From NCBI GenBank assembly GCA_944472135.2, contig OX235270.1, positions 85,073,168-85,137,167 on the forward strand: 64,000 nucleotides of DNA. Reading direction: 5' to 3'. The notes under the pieces are model-generated. The model saw only the letters and a list, made by a program, of their open reading frames with translations, ran no database searches and was not told where the DNA came from. This document shows positions 1-12,339 of this stretch, in pieces (within the stretch, counting starts at the first letter, position 1; each line of letters starts with the position of its first letter). The translations under genes were made by a program, and so were the position numbers. This stretch comes from Trichobilharzia regenti. Taxonomy: Eukaryota > Platyhelminthes > Trematoda > Strigeidida > Schistosomatidae.

Positions 1-160
1 CAGTGTCGTGTGATTGGAAGTAGATGCTTTTTAGATGCTAATCGGCATGAAGCACTCATATCTTTCGAAATAGCAATTCTTGTGAATTGTGAAACATCTG
101 ACTGTCTTTCTTGACTTAGGTAAATTTGTGCATTTAAATTTGCACAGATAATTCAAATGC

Positions 161-345
161 ATCAAAGACCGAACTCCATTCATCGGTTGGGACTCTCACC
201 GACCGTGCACATAATCTGGGGTTTGATCCCCAGCCAACGGACACCTGATATCTATGGTCGGCCAGGAAAATTTTCGCTACTGATATCACATGCTGACAAT
301 TTCATACTTCTATGGAAAATACGGTATGTAATCAAACTATAATCA
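161..345 (+). repeat. tRNA-derived SINE fragment (family 1), unit A
   Basis: A box-B-like GGGTTTGATCCCCAG follows a degraded tRNA-like head, then a body (CACCTGATATCTATGGTCGG) and an A/T-rich tail. The reverse complement of 13707-13895 aligns along the whole length. Such elements are moved by LINE machinery and have Pol III-type internal promoters. Confidence 0.7.
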
Positions 346-539
346 AAAATAAAATAAATGAAGACAGCGTATCCGTTGTCTTCAAACATTTTATAGCAAA
401 CACGTTTAGAAGCATGTTCTTAAGATACAGCCATACACAATTACTTATTGTCCGTGATTTAAGTGTCTGGCCACTGCGTTGATAGACGCAGGTTCGTATC
501 TGGGGGCGTGCATCAGTTCCTTCCAGCTTGTGGGCACAC

Positions 540-929
540 ATTGCTGACGAGTGTCAACAAGTGTCGCGAGAATCAGATCCAGGGCTACTTGCCAGTCGCC
601 TTCAGCCATCTAACACACTGATACTTGGTTGATTGGATTGCAACAGAGAAAATGATATGCATTATTGCTTCATGGATTACTTATGATGCATTTCAGAGGA
701 GAACTGATTTCGGCTTCCTAATAAATACACTGGTGATGAAGAGGCGAATTAAGTGAGAATACTTTGTGAACATAATAAACCGATGTGGAGAGATTATCGC
801 ATGATTTTCAGATAATTGTGTACTTAAATAACCGAGTTCGAGCCCAGTGATCATAATAATGACAAACATAAACTCTGTTCTGAACTTGGATTCAAATGTA
901 ATGCAGTATACAGACGACTGGTATTTGTC
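540..929 (+). repeat. Dispersed repeat, forward copy, unit A
   Basis: This 390-bp stretch matches 53791-54180 in reverse complement with only scattered mismatches. The homology continues left (about 345-539, with a GGTTCGTATC box-B-like site) to pieces at 54359-54400 and 54745-54830. It does not encode a recognisable protein. Copies also lie at 23914-24301 and 59535-59924 through the tandem units. Confidence 0.7.
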
Positions 930-1463
930 AACTCCATTAAATGAGCCCTTTACTCAGAAAAGAATGTTAAAACTTTTGTGTCCGGATCTCTTCGGTCTGC
1001 CTACGAAGAACTACTAGTGTGTGCAATCGGCGTTCAATTACTAATATCCATCAGTCAGTGTCACTTTGCATGATGCGGTTACATCTCTCGTCATAATTAC
1101 TCAAAGGAATTATTGATTCCTGTCACTGACACATTAAAAGAGGAGATAAAGTGGCGATGAAGGAAAACAAGAATACTCTGAAGAAGCCGTCATGTCCTTA
1201 ATTTCTCCTACTTATTGAATACTTTCATAACTCGCTAGTAACTGAGAACAATAGTCTTACTCAATAAAAGTAAAATAGCTTGAATTCACATTTCAAAATT
1301 GTAACAGCTCGACATATGCCTCGTTTCTTTTAACACCTTCGTATTCTGGAAATTAGTCGCCACTGTAAGATGTGGGAAAATTTCAGGTGATAATAATTTT
1401 GAGGTTTATGAGAGTTAATGCAGAGGAATAATATTTTGTAAACAAATTTTGACTAGGATATAA

Positions 1464-1853
1464 AAGAGAGATAATCAACGTTTTTGGAGGGATTGGCCAA
1501 CACATTTTACTGAGGATGTGACCGTGAATTCTATTTATTTGAATTGTGTGTTCAATGGAAATTCACCAGAAGAAGTAGAAAGTAAATCGTATCATATTTT
1601 GGTACTTTATTCAATGAGATACAGTCCTCTTTCACCAAAGAAAAGAGGTACACTGATGACTATCATTAAACATGAAGAAGAATATCGTATACTAGAAACT
1701 CAGGATTTCCATTTACTTAAATTCTACTCTAGAATCCAATCAATTTTCTCTGATTGCCTTTTCACGTGTACAGAAAGCATCAGAAAAGCATGGAATGAAT
1801 CGTCCAACTTCTGTGAGTTTAATGGTTACCTGGATACACAAGGCTCAGTCTAA
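1464..1853 (+). other. Unassigned open frame in intron 4 of the GT7 gene
   Basis: A frame open for 129 codons lies antisense to the GT7 gene, downstream of exon 4. The first in-frame Met is at 1614 (79 codons). A TATAAAAG string sits at about 1459-1466. No motif, anchor or family was recognised. The same frame is open at 24836-25225 and 60459-60848, but those copies are too similar to count as conservation. It could be a chance frame. Confidence 0.15.
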
Positions 1854-2087
1854 ATAATTCCACACAGAACGAATCGAATGGCTGATCTCGCCACAGATAA
1901 GCAGTGACATAAAACTTAGAAATACCCTGTTTTTGACTTTCACACCCTTTTTACTATCACATTAATTTTGTGGAAACTGGCAAAAGTGTAACGTCTTGTA
2001 AGGTAACTTTGTGAATACTGATAGGTATAACTTATCATCTAGTGAAAAATATTAATTTTTTATTGAGTTTGGAAACTTTCAACTGAC

Positions 2088-2275
2088 TTGTAATCATTCT
2101 GACTAAGTGCAGAGGAAAAGTGCGTCGGACGTGAATTACACGTATAAGTAAGACGGTCATCTTCAGGCAGTTTGTCCACATCGTGTAAAATGAAACAGCT
2201 ATACTCCTGCAACTTTGAAACCTCAAGAAACCCAGCATTTAAGAGAGCACCACGGTTAAATTTAGTTTTACCGGT
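2088..2275 (-). CDS. Copy A exon 4
   Basis: Encodes the [11 protein letters not shown] and DVD segment. Acceptor TTGCAG, donor GTCAGT, phases 0 and 2 as in copy B. Last exon of copy A visible in the window. Confidence 0.88.
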
Positions 2276-3518
2276 CTGCAAGAAAGCAATAAAGAAATCA
2301 TAAATTTTACAACGCGGAGTCGCAGAGGAAAACAAGTACTTGTAATTCCTAAGGCCTAAACCCAACTTTTCTTCTGTCAACGTTGTGATAAATAACCTCT
2401 GAATACAAAAGTGCAGTGACAACATATTTGAAGGGTATCAATAGGATGTATGAAAACCTATGTAATCACCAAAATATATCTTTTGATAGTTAATAATATC
2501 CGAATGATTCTTCTGCAGAAACTCTCGCTTACACAGCGAAACGTTCGACGATATCTTGCTTCGATTTTTTCTCAAACACGCTGGAATTATTTTAAATCAC
2601 CTACGATGACTTGAAGTGACAGTCTACGCTTGTTCTACTGTAATGACTGAAACTGATAGATTTGAACCTGAGAAATTCGAATGAGTCGCCTGTTTTCTCC
2701 TGTTTCCACGCTCCTATTTCATACCAGCCATGGGGGATAATGTTCAGGCAGGAGACCTACTCAGTGCAAAGACAACCCGGGTGAAATTTAAATTCTCTCT
2801 ACAGAGACCTAATGTTTCATTCTCGCACAAATGATGCGTGTCAGAAGGAATAGAACTAAGTCTCTCGCCATGCGATTACTCGTTCAACGGAAACGGATAA
2901 ATCTTTATTGAATGTTGAAAAACTTAAGAAAAAATTACAATGAACTCCAAAATTACAGAAATTCCATCTGTTCAGTGACCTACACGACCTTTTGTGATTA
3001 GAATTTTCCCTTTGTCTAATCAAGAATACTTGTTAGTGTCAAGGTGATGGTATGTGAAAGCGTAGTCTGTGTTCATAACTACACAAGATCTAGGCAAAAT
3101 GGGAAATTGTTTTGAGAGTAAGTTCTTAAAGTTTGAACGAGAATGTGTCATCTAGTAGATCTCCTATTTTGTATGTGTATTGAAGAAAAATATTAGTACG
3201 CCAGATAAGTACATTCAAAATAACGCACGGTGATCTAGTATTGATGACTGGGTGTCGCTTCGACTACAATTCAATGTTCATAATCGTAAGAATGCAGGAC
3301 TATGTAGGGCAATTTATCGAGTCGTGTGAATGCATTGGTAAGATGAATAAGAGACTGTCGTCGAAACGTCATCTAGTTATTAACACTGTTTCACATAGGG
3401 TTACATCGAATACATTTTTATGACATAGAATCTCACACTGCGACAGCGCTGAAATTCCGCTCTTACAATAATGGAACAATAGCTTTATACTTCTATATAT
3501 TATTCATAATAAACCTAC

Positions 3519-3907
3519 CTGTTCAATCACGAAAATGGTATATGGTATTTTTTGGTGCCTTATAAACGCATGTAGATGATTTGTTACAATGCGTAGGTGT
3601 TCATCGCGATTACGATATGGAATGATTATAGCTGATGACATGCTAGTAGAACAACCCATTGGAGTCCATATTTTAGGTAAACTGTGCTTTTCGGTGACTT
3701 TTTCGCTTTCATCACTTTCATTTGATACACTTGTAACGTTTGGCAATGCTGCATCATATCTAGTGTAAAGTGATCCAAATAAAGGTTTTAAATCGGAATT
3801 TTCTGCTGAGTTGTTGAGCACAATGTAATCCCTTGGCTGAGAAGATGCATATTTGGCTTCCAACTGTGGCCAAGTTAGTAGATTCAGAGATGGCTGTAGA
3901 CGACCCA
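3519..3907 (-). CDS. Copy A exon 3
   Basis: Stem region and the IIIPYRNRDEHL catalytic-domain start, same boundaries as copy B. A reading that starts at 3908 uses the last base of the intron and is not the true start. Confidence 0.9.
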
Positions 3908-4977
3908 CTGAGGATATAGAAAGAGAATTTCTCTTCTGTTTATTTCATAAAATAACGTGAAGAGTGAAGTTACTTCTATCATCAGAAATGATTGATTCAT
4001 GCAAATTGGCCGCGTTTTCCACAAACCCAACTTCTAGAAACAGATGAGGCTTGGCTTTGCATGAGATGAAGCTAGAAATTTGTGCAATAAAGAAGTATGT
4101 ACAGCTGCCTTTCCATCTCGGCCTTAGGACAGAAAAGAGCGACACAAACACTTGTGTTTTTGCCTGTTAAATCGCTCTTTGCATCCTTCCCTTATTACCA
4201 CCACTGTTACTGTGAATTAATTTCACTTTGTGACAGTTTCCATCACTGTTTTACTTCTCTCTTGTAGTAAAATCATGCAACACTTTACTTCACCCTACTT
4301 CTCAGCTCCCTGAGTAGTGTCTCCTTTCGTCTATTAATCTTACTAGTTTTACACACTTTTCGAAGATTTCTGCATTCCATGCACGATTTTGTGCATGATG
4401 CAATTTACCTTGTTGTCGTTGGATGTTTAATTACAAATATAATTGGGAACATTTGATGATTGTTAGGGGCATACCGATCAATCTCACCAAACATCTACCT
4501 GTCTATTGAGTTCATATGAGAATTCAAGAAGGTGAAACGGCAAGTGAAATAAAGAAAATACTGGAGTATTTAGGACTAATCGGAATATTAATTGACAATA
4601 CTCTCGCCAATTTAATCCAACAAGGACTACTAATGGGGTAATGTGCGAAATTTGACGGCCCCTCCCACTCACTCAAGCTAACTCGTCAATCCTCATCGGA
4701 TTGTTTTACTAAGAGTATTGTAAGTAATCCCCCTCCTTCTCAGTCTTAAGTCTTCCAATATTTATCTTGTTTTATTTAACCTAATGTTTCTTCACTTTCA
4801 AGTAAATAACACACTTTTCACTGTTGACACCTACTGCTTGAATTTTCTCACGTGCTATCGTCCTCAATAAACCATTTATGAACTACACCTTCACAACTCA
4901 GTAACAGTAATCTTACAACAGAATTTCTTCACTAAATTTTGTATGCTAAATGATACAGCTGGGCTTCTGTATGAGTA

Positions 4978-5445
4978 AGGGAAATAGGTGGAAACCAGGG
5001 GGTGCCACACAGCTTCACCGTTCTATTTAGGAACCACTGAATAGTGCACACCAATGACCTCAATACGGACCCAACTCAGGATCTTCAGGTTACGAGACAT
5101 TGGTGGCTGACCACTCAACTAGGTGGGCCGGAATTCACTGACCCGTGAATTCTGACTTTGTCATCTCCCGATACGGAGCTACTCTCACCAATGCCTTCGA
5201 TGAGCATCCACTTCACCCTGACATCGTGAGCTCCAACAGTCACGACTCCTCACTCCAGTTGACAAAATTAGAATTCGTGGGTCACTGAATCCCAGCCCAC
5301 GTGACTGAGTGGTCTAGGATTTCAGCCTCGTAACCTGAATGTTTGGAGTTCGTTCATTGTAAGGGTCGTGTTGACACACCGCTGGTGAGTCCTGAAATAG
5401 ATCTACACAGCTTCCCAGTACTCCCTGGTTTCCAGCTATCCCTCT
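4978..5445. repeat. Foldback element (long imperfect inverted repeat), unit A
   Basis: The left half is mirrored by the right half in reverse complement over about 230 bp. The ends carry GTGGAAACCAGGG and CCCTGGTTTCCAGC. Inner matches include TTCAGGTTACGAG against CTCGTAACCTGAA, and ACCACTCAACTAGGTGGGCC against its mirror GCCCACGTGACTGAGTGG. No ORF is seen. It behaves like a foldback or MITE-type non-autonomous element inside intron 2. Confidence 0.75.
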
Positions 5446-5638
5446 GACTGATGTTGGTTAGTGAAGAAATCTGACGATTGGAATTATATTGCATTATCGC
5501 CACTAATCAACAACGACTAGTCTAAAAAGTGTAATAAGGTATACTCCATCACAGTAATATTACATTAGGATAACAAAGAGAGCTATTCGTATGAATTTGT
5601 GCAGATGTCAGTTTAAAACGTCCGCGGAAGCAACTTAC

Positions 5639-5669
5639 CCTGGTCATATTTGAGTCGATAACAGCCCAC
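5639..5669 (-). CDS. Copy A exon 2 (31-nt micro-exon)
   Basis: Same acceptor (TTTCAG) and GTAAGT donor as in copy B. The 31 nt bridge phase 0 to the two-base start of exon 3. Confidence 0.7.
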
Positions 5670-7483
5670 CTGAAATGGAAATAAAACAACCATCTTCTAG
5701 TATAAGAAAGTGTATTCGCATGCAGAATGCTTTTAGTGGTGATTTGAAGGTCTTCTCCATATTCACACTTCGTGAACGTACTGGTTTATTATTTGTTTGT
5801 ATGTTTTCATTTCCAAAGGAGCATGTGCTTAGTTCAAGTTCTAGCAACATTATCTTATTTCAGTGAAATGAAAAAGATAATCTCTGAGCAGAATTATTGT
5901 GTTTCCTTAGACTTACCTCCTACATACTACTTACTGTTCCTCACGAGTAGCAGTTTCTTTCTTTTTATCAATGTAAGTCATGATTAGTTCGTTTAAGAGT
6001 AAAAATATGCTGAAGGTAATTGACGAAGTCAACTGTAAACGCACAAGTATTTTACAGCCTCAAGGTAGAGTCAACTGGGAAAATACGGCTATTTGAATTT
6101 CACTCCGCTCATATTTAATAGTTTGTAAACATTTTCCATCCAATCAACAAACAAACAAACAAACAATGTGAAACCAACTTGATATGAACAGCAAACGGAT
6201 TGTTTGGGCCACTATCTGTGCGTTTCTACTACTTAAAATAGGTGTCTAAACGTCTGAAATAAGCCTAATACTTGGAATATCATTGTTATACCTCAACCAT
6301 ATTCGGACACATTCGATCCCCAGTAATGCAGCAAAATCTACTATTTTCAGTATCTACCACGGAAACAATGCTTGCTGGAAAGAATGACTGATTGCTCCAT
6401 CAGATCTACGTGTCACACTGCTTGTTTTGAACTTTTTTAACATTTTTAACTCGAAACGACATAGAATATTTTACTTGGTCCATTGGCATCTACATGATAT
6501 TTTTGTGTGTATGACGCACCTTGTTTTGAGTGCAATTTCGCTTATCCCCCCACCTCCCGCCTTCTCTCCTCTACTTCTGTGTGTCTGTTTCATCAGACGT
6601 TGCGAAGGAAACTTTAGTTTCGGTTCAGCGGTTGTGTGATTGTCGGAGTTTACTGGCAGTTTATTATTAATCATTAATAATTGTTAAATCCCTCTCCGTT
6701 GTATATGCTGATGCAATTAAGTTTGATTTTAGGTTAAGTTTAGTGACTCTTTTATTGATATCGTACTGAAAGAACCTTGGGTAAAGATAAATATCATGAA
6801 GTTGGAATTTAAAAATAACAAGCGCAGATCCTATCACATCTCACCTACTTGTGTGGTTACAGATAGAAACTCACAAAAGGCGTTGGGACGTGTTTGAAAA
6901 TTGTTGGCTTTGACATATAAACGATTCAGTGGTACAACAGAGTATCCCTCACTCGAATATAGTCACATTTTCTTCACGACTAGGTAACCAATTTAAACGG
7001 TAGACAAACAAACAGAATTATTCACTCGTTTATCGCATACCACTGGAATACTTTCGGAATTGTCATTCTCCACAGTCAATCTATAGGCCTAGTGAAAACT
7101 CTGTCCAAGCAGTTGACTACGATCTAACAATTTAGATACCACCTAAATACTTGTGAAATGCATATGCAGTCACTGGAGACAGTCAAGTAGTAAAGTCTCC
7201 AGTTGTGGACGTAGAAGGATAGACAATGAGAAAACAGAATAAGTCAGAGGCGTGTCGACCTTCAGATTAGGAAGGATATCTTGAGACTGATGGGATATTT
7301 TAGAGCCGAAGAAACTCAAACATTAATGGTGGTTTCGAATTTCACAACTTTCGTTCACTGGTATCATTTTGTCGACAAGCCTGTTCCAGTAAAAGAATAA
7401 AAATGACCATCGAGTATGGACACATTTGCAGTGAAAATACTGTTATTTAAAAGAAGCAGGATACGAACAGAAATACGACCTAC

Positions 7484-7645
7484 CTCTTTCAACTGATTAT
7501 CAAGGACCGATGTGTAGTTGACGACAAATATTGGACCATGTTCATCTGACTTCATGCCCACCAAGTAGAATACATACATGAAACCGAAGAATATCAACAG
7601 GAGAATAAGTAGTTTCAAGGGCGAACTGACCCACGAAGGCTGCAT
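7484..7645 (-). CDS. Copy A exon 1
   Basis: Identical protein to copy B exon 1: ATG start at 7645, signal-anchor, donor GTAGGT after GAG (phase 0). Confidence 0.85.
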
Positions 7646-8299
7646 TATTTTGAATTCCTAAAAGTGAGGCACAAGTGAAATTTTCTATATGTCTTTCCAA
7701 TTAACTTGTTATTGACCTAATCCCAAATAGTCTAGCCCAATTTATGGTAAACAATATATCTCCTTCCCATAAATGCAAGCTGTCAACCCAGGAACCAGAT
7801 ATATTTCTGTGACTAACTTTGTAAAGGTCGCAACCCGTCAGCGGATAACCGGCATGTAAAGCATACATCAATTTGTGGTCAACTAACAGTCAGGCAGTAT
7901 TCATATCCTGAGTGTCTTATAGAATAAATACCTCAGAGTAGCATCAATGTTATGTCCCCGATAAAGTGACGTAGCAGTTGGAAGGGTAGTAGGCATTCTA
8001 CCATCCCACAGATTCCATTTTCGCAAACATATTTTGAAATAAGATCATAAGTTTCCAGACCGTAGATCTTACGAATTTCCTGGAATGATTTGACCTCCGA
8101 GTCAGACTGAATCATTATAAATATTTTAAAATATTCCCAGCGCGTTAAAGGAGAAGAGAAAATATCTTCAAGTACCACGCAGTGATGCGACATTAACAAT
8201 CACTTGGCTTCGAAGTGTCATCCAGTTGTCAATACTGCATCTCTGTGTGATGTTCAAAAATAAATCTATCTAATGTGGAATTAATTACAGTCTACCGCG

Positions 8300-9235
8300 A
8301 TGTCTGAAATTATCGGTAATAAAAGTGAGTCTATCGAAAACTGTATTACTCTATATAATCATATTCATCCAAACATCCGAGTGACTTCCGAGCTCGATCT
8401 GAATGACAAACTCGGTTTCCTGGATATTTCAATGACCAGGAGAGCCGATGTAACGATTAAGCGATCCATACTTAGTAGACAGACATGGAGTGGATAATAT
8501 CTTCATTTCACCGGTTTCGTTCCTATCCAGTATAAACGTTCCCTCATGAAATGTTCGTTTTCAAGGGCCCACAAAGTATGTACGAGCGACACATTGATGG
8601 GTGAGCTTCGACACGTACATTCAGTTTTATTAGCTAGTGGTTATCCAGAAAACTTTATCAATTGTCACAGTGAGGATAGACCACATCCTGAAAAGACAGC
8701 TTCTGCTCCAAGGAAAGCCATCTTTGTTAACCTACCATTCAAGGCTGATCACATTTTGCGGTTGACGGCTCAGAGACTTCGGTCAGCCATCAAGCACGCA
8801 CTCTACGTTGCATCTCTTCCCCCTCTGCATCTAGAACATTTTCGATCCCTGTACCTACGATTAAAGGACGAAATTCACTGGACTCTACTTCTAACTGTAT
8901 CTACAAGTTCATCTGCAGTTGTGTTGACATCTATGTAGGTAGAACCAATAGAATGTTCCAATGTCGTCGAAAAGAACATGTCCCATAATGACTATGAAAA
9001 CGTATAGTAAATCCCAATGCAATTAATCTGAATAGAAATCCATCATCACTCATTGAAAACCGCTTATCAATGTCAGGTCACAAAATCAATATTAATGACT
9101 GATTCATGATTACTTCACATAACTCTAATTCAAGGTTATTGAAGGTGATGGAAGCACTTTGAATTAATCACATACATCCTAAACTATGTGTACAAAACAC
9201 AATAGACTTCAACCTTCACCTACCATGGACTACTT
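8300..9235 (+). pseudogene. Penelope-like retroelement fragment 1 (RT thumb plus GIY-YIG endonuclease), unit A
   Basis: Frames in order match the C-terminal half of Penelope-like polyproteins. 8300-8497 has NHIHPNIRVT, LGFLDISMTRR and TIKRS. 8546-8890 has the linker with ASGYPENFI and LPFKADHI. A shifted frame from about 8896 gives the GIY-YIG signature IYKFICSCVDIYVGRTNR followed by RRKEHVP. About 9040-9235 has SGHKIN, MEAL, LCVQ and LHLPW, the usual end. Stops and frameshifts show it is dead. The YVDD RT core is absent. In unit B most of it is deleted. Confidence 0.82.
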
Positions 9236-9647
9236 GACTGTATAAATATAGACCAGTCATTAGTATGTACTTTTGTTTTATATAACTGAGTAATTGTCAT
9301 GCATTCCATTTTATTATTGTGAACCATGTTAGTTGTAAAGGGGTTGTGAAGAAACTAACAAACTAATGATATCATCTCGCGAGACGTCTCTTCTAAATGT
9401 CTTATTCAAATTTATCACAGAGACTAATTGTTTGAATTTGGAATATTTTAAAATGGTTGAAATTTCATCCTTATGATATACAATGCCTAAAACGACAAAA
9501 CATTTCGTCATCACTTCAAGGAACCGATATCTTGGAAATCCCATTACTATTTGACATGCGTTTCCGTCTACACACAAAAATAACAAGCTTTGGATGAATT
9601 ACTGGATAGTAGGCTGTTCATTTGGATAAGTCTTTGCACATATTATT

Positions 9648-9960
9648 AAAAGAAAAGGCGTTCAGTGAAGAGTTACTCTTTTCGACGGTGTCATTCTCAA
9701 GGTGTAAAATTTTACATATATGTATATATATGTATGTCCATTGTGAATTCTCTTGGTGACCAAAGGAATATTTTCAAATATGTGTCATTAGAATCGTAAG
9801 TTTTAGACAGCAATTAGTGTAACGTCGAATGCTTTGGGAATGTCCACTTGCACATACTCCTTTTTTCGACAACAGAATTTACAATATTTATATCTGAGTG
9901 TACAGCTTGAGAATGACATCACCGAAAAGAGTAACTCTTCATTGAACGCCTTTTCTTTTA
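9648..9960. repeat. Long inverted repeat downstream of Penelope-like fragment 1, unit A
   Basis: Arms 9648-9700 and 9906-9960 are reverse complements with few mismatches (AAAAGGCGTTCAGTGAAGAG against CTCTTCATTGAACGCCTTTT). The 205-bp spacer contains a (TATG/TATA) tract. The right arm runs into TATATGACTCATTGGGGAATT, a motif that recurs as CATAACTCACTGGGTAATTT after Penelope-like fragment 2, so it probably marks the element's end. Confidence 0.75.
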
Positions 9961-9999
9961 TATGACTCATTGGGGAATTTCAAAGAACATAAACTTCAA

Positions 10000-12339
10000 A
10001 TGACGAAGCGGGTTCAGTTAACATAAACATCTATATTTCACTGAGTATGCTAATTAATTCATGTGATGTTTTCAACCGGTTCTAAGTTAGCTTAAGATTT
10101 ATTTGACTCTGTACAACTTTATATTCATGAAACAATCCGAATGCATGCTGATGGTGTAATAAATGATTGTTGTCAATGAGGTTCAGTGTTTTCGATCACC
10201 TCTTAAGAGAAAGTTTGTTAATTTACCATTCACATCTGTCTACCACTAAACTCTGATTCCATGAGGTATAACAGCTCTCAAAGCTGCATGATTATCCGAT
10301 CAAGAAAAACTTTCTCCAGACCAGATTTGTCAAATAGTTCATGTCATGATAAGATGCAAGACAGTATGAGTCATTCTTCATAGAATGCTTCCAGAGTGAA
10401 AGAATAAGTGAAGTACATCAGTCGAACTACCGGGCCATGTCAAAATTATCCAGTTTCGTCTAAGCGAAACTCTTATCCACCAACCAAGAAATTAGCTAAA
10501 CGACGAAATGTCATTCATGAACACAGAGTAAATCATCTACCTGAGGCATCTTTAAACACAAGTCGAATCACTCGGTGTGATTCTTTTGTCGTAAATACAG
10601 GATCTATATCAGCGTGACAAATTTTAAATACCACAAAGTAACATTCAATCAGAGTATCGTCATGACGTTTAAAAGGGACGAATAACTGGAGTGATGAGTC
10701 GTTTAAATAACTTAATCCTCAGACTCAACTGATATCGGCCCACAATAGATAGTAAAGGCAAACTAATATTATGTCGGACAGCGCGTTGTGGTTCATAAGA
10801 TCAATTAGAGATAAAGTAGAAGAAGGATTAGTAAACAGTTAGTTTCGCCTGTAATTTACGTGGTACAGGCAATGCGGGCATGAGATGAAACACTGAAATG
10901 GCGCTCGTAAATTTCTGGCCAACAAAACAGAGTTTGAGTTATAATCTGTGGAGTGAGAGAAAATGTGAATACTACAAATAGGTTAACTCTGGAGGTCAGT
11001 TCAAGAGATGACAAACAACCCTGATAAAATGATCATGTGGTGTGGTCCCAGTGGAAGTTGGCCATCGTCAGCTCGACGCACACCATCTAAAGCAGAGATA
11101 AGACCACACTGCTGATACATTTAGTTCCTCTCTTACCTAACAATACTGGCGAGTTTTCAAGGTGTGCAGATAAGGTCATCCGAGTATGGTCTATTAAGTC
11201 AGCTTTGCAGGAGCAGTTGAACGTTTGGATAAAGAGTGAAGAGGTCACCGGCAGTAATTTATCATTGACTAGCTACGTGAATACCAGTTTGACTGAGAAA
11301 ATGGTTCCCATTTCAGCCGCCTGTACGGACGTTTTCCGTGATATTTCGTAGTCCTAGGAAACTATGAAAAAGGAGGCGACTACGTCTCCTATATGTGACT
11401 GAAGTGGTAGTAATCAGTGCCATAAAACCTGATATCTGAATCCAGGAGACATATACCCACCCATCTGTGTACCTCGGTCTACGATCGGATAAAAATTTCT
11501 CTACTAATATTTGTTGGTGATCTCCTTCTTCTGCGCTCCCCCCACCCCCACGTTTCATTGACAAACCTGTAACTCGGACATTTATTGTTACCTAAGCTTT
11601 CTTGTGAACACAGCTGAATTCCCCGCTTTCGATTGCTTCTCTGAAGTTATCTAATATTTTTCTACATTCGTCATTGCATTCACATACTCAATTAAGGGAA
11701 TAAAATAAAGTCCACTTTCGTAACAATCGTGGCTAACACTCAACTCCAACTTCATTTCAGTCTATATTCACCTTATCTACATTTGTGCCTGCTTCTCCTT
11801 TACTTTCCTAGCTCTTTTCCAGAAAACTACTAACTAATAGAGTACATCTGGAAGTAAACTCACCCGGTTAATAATACAGACTTATCTAACACAAGTTAAA
11901 TAGACGGTGTTCCAAACTATGAGGAAGATGACAGGATTTTCTCATTGTTTTGTAATACTATACTTGATGTGTCTTTCAAGATGATAGCTGTTAATCAGTG
12001 TGAATTAGGCAAGTTCTTGTGCTTTTTGGCCATGCTGTGTTCCCGGAACTAGATGATTTAATTGGAAGGCTTCCAACGTCCTTTAGGAGGACACTTTCAG
12101 TATCAACTTTTAAGTGAAGTATCCTTCAGGAATCCACTACGACTGAACAATCGTCTTTCCTAGGAACCTAGACTGTAACCTGTTGTTTTCGGATATTTGA
12201 CATGTGATCACGTGACTTATTGTTTATTATGCGACAAATGTGATCTATGCCAGTGTCTGTTATTCTGATCCAGGATCACATGCTGTGTAATGAAACAAGT
12301 TAGCTTGAAGAATATGGTGAAGAAAAAAATAAACAGTCT
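10000..12339. other. Unassigned intergenic stretch, unit A
   Basis: Short frames on both strands only, none with a recognisable domain or credible splice structure. The unit B equivalent is 32338-34676 and differs by single bases and 1-bp indels. Confidence 0.5.

Larger units (their letters stand above)
2088..7669 (-). other. GT7 beta-1,4-galactosyltransferase-like gene, copy A (exons 1-4)
   Basis: This is the same gene as copy B, 23.4 kb to the left. Exons 1-4 are intact with identical splice sites and the same predicted protein. Exons 5 and 6 should lie left of position 1. Introns here are 1.8 kb (7483-5670), 1.7 kb (5638-3908) and 1.2 kb (3518-2276). Intron 2 holds the foldback element; the rest of the introns show only unassigned AT-rich sequence. 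Confidence 0.88.

Noticed and set aside
3504..3908. Exon 3 as a stand-alone 134-codon gene
   Set aside because: Its apparent start uses the last intron base and its end runs past a good donor; family alignment and phases show that it is an internal exon.
7933..8199. An 88-codon minus-strand frame upstream of GT7 exon 1 as an additional exon
   Set aside because: No acceptor or donor fits the exon 1 reading, no family was recognised, and most of it is absent from unit B although gene copy B is intact.
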